9,901 bases of DNA from Burkholderiales bacterium (GTDB taxonomy: Bacteria > Pseudomonadota > Gammaproteobacteria > Burkholderiales > Burkholderiaceae_C). A program made the position numbers and the translations under genes. A model generated the notes under the pieces. It was not told the origin of the DNA and ran no database searches. It saw nothing but the letters and a program-made list of their open reading frames with translations. Of this stretch, positions 6,787-9,901 are shown one piece after another; within the stretch, counting starts at the first letter, position 1; the number at the start of each line of letters is the position of its first letter. The stretch spans positions 1-9,901 of the forward strand of contig SXSX01000005.1 in NCBI GenBank assembly GCA_005793295.1. The letters are read 5' to 3'.

Positions 6787-6814
6787 TTGACGCAAATCCA
6801 AAAAACGTTAAACT
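6787..6814 (+). promoter_or_regulatory. Probable sigma-70 promoter of the TetR-RND module
   Basis: A -35 TTGACG (6787-6792) and a -10 TAAACT (6809-6814) are separated by 16 nt. The predicted start near 6820 leaves a leader of only about 16 nt before the regulator ATG, which agrees with the lack of a clear Shine-Dalgarno sequence. The match is good for -35 and fair for -10. No comparably clear promoter was found for the divergent msrA gene. Confidence 0.5.
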
Positions 6815-6833
6815 ACTAACCAACAAGTCAGTA
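6814..6833. promoter_or_regulatory. Candidate TetR operator (imperfect palindrome)
   Basis: TACTAACCAACAAGTCAGTA has outer arms TACTAAC and GTCAGTA, whose reverse complement is TACTGAC, so 6 of 7 positions match. The 6-nt centre is not symmetric. The site overlaps the -10 box and the predicted transcription start and lies 3 nt before the regulator ATG, an ideal position for autorepression. TACTGAC-like half-sites are familiar for TetR regulators of efflux pumps. Binding is inferred, not shown. Confidence 0.45.
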
Positions 6834-6836
6834 ATT

Positions 6837-7520
6837 ATGAGCTTACCCCAAACCCTGCGTGAACTCGTCTTCCCCGCCCCGCACAAGCGCGAGCGGCGCA
6901 AAGAGGCGCGTCCGGGGGAACTGCTTGACGCAGCTTTGGCCCTTTTTGTCGAAAAAGGCTATGCCGCTACCAAAGTTGAAGAGGTGGCGCAGCGCGCTGG
7001 GGTATCCAAAGGCACCCTGTTTTTATACTTTGCGAGCAAAGAAGAGCTCTTCAAGGCGGTTGTTCGTCAAAATATTTCAGGCAATTTTTCGGAATTTAAT
7101 GCAGCCCTCGACGAATTTGAGGGCAGTACTGCTGACTTACTGCGTATTTTTGTGCACGCTTGGTGGGACCGAATTGCAGCGTCACAAGGCGCAGGCATCA
7201 TCAAACTTATGGTTAGCGAAGGGGCGCAATTTCCTGAGTTGGCCGATTTTTACCGCGTCGAAGTCGTTGAACCGGGCACGCAATTGATTCGCCGTGTCCT
7301 AGACCGTGGAACACAACGCAGCGAATTCCGGCTTTTGGATCCTAACTATGGTTTTTACGCCGTCCTGGCGCCCATCATGTTTGTGGAGCTTTGGAAAAAT
7401 GCGCCTCATTTATCTGGCGCTGACGGATTGTCTATGAATGTAAGCAAGTACCTCGACATGCAAATTGATATTTTGCTTAATGGCTTAAGTTTGCAAGCCC
7501 CTGCAAATTTTTCCAGTTGA
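6837..7520 (+). CDS. TetR/AcrR family transcriptional regulator
   Basis: A 227-residue one-component repressor, very likely controlling the RND pump genes directly downstream. The N-terminal TetR DNA-binding domain spans about 25-73: RPGELLDAALALFVEKGYAATKVEEVA, then the helix-turn-helix AQRAGVSKGTLFLYFASKEEL (about 51-71). The C-terminal ligand domain (about 80-220) is helical with several aromatic residues (HAWWDRI, YGFYAVLAPIMFVELWK) that could line a hydrophobic drug pocket. A basic, Arg/Lys-rich N-terminal arm (about 16-25) precedes the HTH. I chose the ATG at 6837 because it begins MSLPQTLREL, close before the domain, and follows the promoter; the open frame extends back to 6720 but crosses that promoter. 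The adaptor gene begins 45 nt after the stop with no terminator between, so one transcript is likely. Confidence 0.93.
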   Translation: MSLPQTLRELVFPAPHKRERRKEARPGELLDAALALFVEKGYAATKVEEVAQRAGVSKGTLFLYFASKEELFKAVVRQNISGNFSEFNAALDEFEGSTADLLRIFVHAWWDRIAASQGAGIIKLMVSEGAQFPELADFYRVEVVEPGTQLIRRVLDRGTQRSEFRLLDPNYGFYAVLAPIMFVELWKNAPHLSGADGLSMNVSKYLDMQIDILLNGLSLQAPANFSS

Positions 7521-7565
7521 ACCGCTATTTCGCCCCACCCCTTTTTCAATCTGAACCTTTCCCCT

Positions 7566-8696
7566 ATGAAACTCAAAGTTAAATGGATTGCCTTGGCGCT
7601 GGCTGTGGTTTTGCTGGCCGCAGGTGCGGTAAAAATGGTTACCGCAAAAAATGCGCAAAAGCAAACTTTACAAGCCCAGCAGGCTGCGCAGGCCAACGCT
7701 CCCACGGTTCAACTGTCAGCCACAGACGTACTCGAAGTCCAAGAGGTGGACCTGCAACAGGGCCTCGCTATATCGGGGCAAGTCAAAGCGGTTAACTCCG
7801 CTTTCGTGAAAGCCCGCGTTGCGGGCGAACTACGTGAACTCTCTGTGAGAGAAGGTGACTTTGTTAAAGCAGGGCAAATGATAGGGCGAATCGATGCAAC
7901 TGAGTATTTGGCCCGAGTACGCCAAGCGCAACAACAAGCCGAAGCCGCTAAAGCCCAAGTGGATATTGCAAAACGGAGTTTTGACAACAACCGTGCATTG
8001 GTTGACCAAGGTTTTATTTCTAAAACAGGGCTAGACGCCTCCTCCGCGTCGCTCGCTGGTGCGCAAGCGACCTTCCTGGCTGCTCAAGCGGGTGCCGACT
8101 TGGCGCAAAAATCGCTCGATGACGCCATCGTCCGAGCGCCGATTAGCGGACAAATATCCCAGCGATTAGTGCAAAGCGGTGAGCGCGTTGCGATTGAAGC
8201 GCGCATGGTAGAAATTGTCGACCTGAGTCGCCTAGAACTTGAAATCAGTTTGGCTGCCGGTGACTCTATCCATGTCAAGGTTGGCCAAAAAGCCCAACTG
8301 ACGGTGGATAGCAGCGGCCAATCCATCACTGCAACCGTTGCACGGATAAATCCAAGCGCTACCGCCGGCAGTCGCGCCGTTCTGGTCTACTTAAGCCTCG
8401 ATAAAAGCGCTCAACTTCGCCAAGGTTTTTATGCGCAGGGACTATTAGCGACAGGAACACAGGTCGTGATTGCCATCCCCTTGAGCGCAGTGCGCACCGA
8501 CAAACCCCAACCTTATGTCCAGGTTTTTGAAGACGGAAAAATTCAACATCAAACCGTTGGGCTTGGTAGCCGTGGAGAATACCAAGGTAAAACAATGGTG
8601 GTAATTAATGGGCTTAGCAAAGGTAAAAAAATACTCGCTGGTGTGGCGGGACCTATGACAGTTGGCACGGTGGTCAGAACAGAAGGCGCAAAGTAA
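7566..8696 (+). CDS. RND efflux pump periplasmic adaptor (membrane fusion protein, HlyD/AcrA-like)
   Basis: This protein bridges the inner-membrane RND pump and an outer-membrane channel, completing a tripartite efflux system. It is 376 residues. An N-terminal membrane anchor or uncleaved signal (about 7-25) is followed by an Ala/Gln-rich linker (29-46). The two halves of the lipoyl domain are at about 72-110 (VKARVAGELRELSVREGDFV) and 185-215 (DDAIVRAPISGQISQRLVQS). Between them lies the Ala/Gln-rich alpha-hairpin (about 112-182). A beta-barrel region follows (about 220-300) and a membrane-proximal domain (about 300-372). No Cys lipobox is present, so it is anchored by its N-terminal helix rather than by lipid. 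The ATG has no recognisable Shine-Dalgarno sequence; the upstream bases are C/T-rich. The pump gene starts 3 nt after the stop. No outer-membrane channel gene is seen in the window. Confidence 0.94.
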   Translation: MKLKVKWIALALAVVLLAAGAVKMVTAKNAQKQTLQAQQAAQANAPTVQLSATDVLEVQEVDLQQGLAISGQVKAVNSAFVKARVAGELRELSVREGDFVKAGQMIGRIDATEYLARVRQAQQQAEAAKAQVDIAKRSFDNNRALVDQGFISKTGLDASSASLAGAQATFLAAQAGADLAQKSLDDAIVRAPISGQISQRLVQSGERVAIEARMVEIVDLSRLELEISLAAGDSIHVKVGQKAQLTVDSSGQSITATVARINPSATAGSRAVLVYLSLDKSAQLRQGFYAQGLLATGTQVVIAIPLSAVRTDKPQPYVQVFEDGKIQHQTVGLGSRGEYQGKTMVVINGLSKGKKILAGVAGPMTVGTVVRTEGAK

Positions 8697-8699
8697 TTT

Positions 8700-9901
8700 A
8701 TGTGGTTTACCCGCGTTAGCCTTCAAAACCCCGTTTTTGCCACCATGGTCATGATGGCCTTGGTCGTATTGGGCCTGTTTTCACTTCAGCGCATGCAGGT
8801 TGACCAGTTCCCCAATATTGATTTTCCAGTGGTGGTGGTGATTGCGGACTACCCCGGTGCATCCCCCGAAATTGTAGAAAGCGAAGTCTCCAAAAAGATC
8901 GAAGAAAGCGTCAACTCGATTGCCGGTATCAACGCGCTCACCTCGCGCAGCTATGAAGGTCAGTCGGTGGTGGTGATTGAGTTTGGGTTACATGTCGACG
9001 GCCGAAAAGCAGCTGACGACGTGCGTGAAAAAGTGGCCGCCGTCAAACCTCTGTTACGCGCTGAAGTCAAAGAGCCACGTGTACTGCGTTTCGATCCGTC
9101 CGCTAAGGCAGTGTGGTCGGTTGCAGTTTTGCCCGACACCACGTCAAACACACCGGCAATGTCTGCAGTTGAACTAACCAATTGGGCTGAGCAAATTTTT
9201 AAAAAGCGCCTAGAGAATGTTCGCGGTGTTGGTTCGGCAACTGTGGTGGGTGGAACCAAGCGCGAAATTAACGTCTACCTCAATCCCCAAGCGCTCGAAG
9301 CCTTTGGCATCACGCCCGACCAAGTCGTTAGCGCAGTTCGTAACGATAACCAAGACCTTCCGGTAGGTAGTATCCGGTCTTTAGAGCAAGAGCGTGTGAT
9401 CCAAATTGCTGCTCGGATGCAACGTCCTGAGGATTTTGGAAAGATCATCGTTGCGAGAAAAAATGGGGCACCGATTCGGGTTGATCAACTGGCGCAAGTG
9501 CGAGATGGAGCCCAAGAGGTTGAGAGTTTGGCGTTGTATAACGGGCAACGCACCTTACTGGTGACAGTCCAAAAATCGCAGGATGAAAACACCATTGCAG
9601 TGGTTGACGGTCTTCAAAAAACACTTATTGAACTTAAAAAACAACTCCCACCAGGCATCAAACTAGAGCAGGTCAGCGATGATTCTCGTCAAATTCGTGT
9701 TTCCGTTGAAAACGTTCGACGCACACTTATTGAGGGTGCACTTCTAACGGTATTGATCGTATTTTTATTTTTGAATTCATGGCGCTCTACAGTCATTACA
9801 GGACTCACCTTACCGATCGCATTGATCGGCACATTTCTTTTCATGAACATGCTGGGGTTTACGATCAACATGATCACCATGATGGCTATGAGCTTGTGCG
9901 T
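8700..9901 (+). CDS. RND inner-membrane efflux transporter, HAE-1/AcrB-like (N-terminal 400 residues, cut by window edge)
   Basis: This is the proton-driven pump subunit; about 400 of an expected 1,000 or more residues are visible. The start MWFTRVSLQNPVFATMVMMALVVLGLFS forms the N-terminal amphipathic helix and TM1 (about 10-30). It is followed by the family block VDQFPNIDFPVVVVIADYPGASPEIVE (about 34-60) and the porter subdomains (about 40-330). TM2 (about 341-358, TLIEGALLTVLIVFLFLNSWR) and TM3 (about 365-384) follow. The frame ends in TM4 at MITMMAMSLC, just before the conserved Gly-Asp-Asp region, so the catalytic Asp residues cannot be checked. The frame is uninterrupted to the edge. 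The ATG at 8700-8702 lies 3 nt after the adaptor stop and has no strong ribosome site, suggesting translational coupling. Substrate class (drugs, solvents) is unknown; the TetR neighbour suggests inducible efflux. Confidence 0.95.
   Translation, partial: MWFTRVSLQNPVFATMVMMALVVLGLFSLQRMQVDQFPNIDFPVVVVIADYPGASPEIVESEVSKKIEESVNSIAGINALTSRSYEGQSVVVIEFGLHVDGRKAADDVREKVAAVKPLLRAEVKEPRVLRFDPSAKAVWSVAVLPDTTSNTPAMSAVELTNWAEQIFKKRLENVRGVGSATVVGGTKREINVYLNPQALEAFGITPDQVVSAVRNDNQDLPVGSIRSLEQERVIQIAARMQRPEDFGKIIVARKNGAPIRVDQLAQVRDGAQEVESLALYNGQRTLLVTVQKSQDENTIAVVDGLQKTLIELKKQLPPGIKLEQVSDDSRQIRVSVENVRRTLIEGALLTVLIVFLFLNSWRSTVITGLTLPIALIGTFLFMNMLGFTINMITMMAMSLC

Noticed and set aside
6691..6801. N-terminal extension of MsrA
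   Set aside because: The extra 37 residues have no family similarity, while the ATG at 6688-6690 has a good Shine-Dalgarno sequence and the usual distance to GCFWC.
6720..6836. N-terminal extension of the TetR regulator
   Set aside because: It would translate through the predicted promoter and operator and adds residues before the normal start of the TetR domain.
1..9901. Search for CRISPR arrays, tRNA or rRNA genes, transposases, integrases and phage genes
   Set aside because: No regularly spaced repeats, no tRNA-like cloverleaf and no recognisable mobile-element protein were found by eye in the window.

Overview
The window reads as an ordinary Gram-negative chromosome segment. Gene content, moderate GC and protein style suggest a betaproteobacterium, probably Burkholderiales and perhaps Comamonadaceae-like; this is inference from impression, not from a search. 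Eleven protein-coding genes can be supported, three of them in an ABC peptide-type importer, five in a metal/redox-flavoured envelope cluster, and three in a TetR-RND efflux module.

Positions 1-2962 (minus strand) hold a dpp/opp-type importer operon read right to left: a secreted family-5 solute-binding protein, a DppB-type permease and the N-terminal third of a DppC-type permease, which runs off the left edge. A compact hairpin followed by a T-run lies between the binding-protein gene and the permease genes. It looks like an intra-operon terminator or attenuator that would let the binding protein be made in excess.

Positions 2963-3424 are about 460 bp without a convincing gene. They contain only short plus-strand reading frames of unknown meaning.

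Positions 3425-6690 (minus strand) are a tight five-gene run: msrA (peptide methionine sulfoxide reductase), a LolD-like ATPase, an FtsX/MacB-like permease with a His-rich periplasmic loop, an 81-residue secreted protein with four Cys and a His-containing tail, and a secreted DUF3299 protein with a CxxC motif. Gaps are 19, -4, 4 and 13 nt. As recalled, ATPase + FtsX-like permease + DUF3299 resembles the Zn-related zrg locus of Vibrio cholerae, so envelope metal handling is a reasonable but unproven hypothesis. The small Cys/His protein and the leading msrA are the less familiar parts and the best candidate here for something undescribed.

Positions 6691-9901 (plus strand, divergent from msrA) are a TetR-family regulator, an RND periplasmic adaptor and the first 400 residues of an RND inner-membrane pump. 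A promoter with an overlapping imperfect palindrome sits just before the regulator, consistent with autorepression of the whole module. The pump is cut by the right edge, just before its expected proton-relay aspartates.
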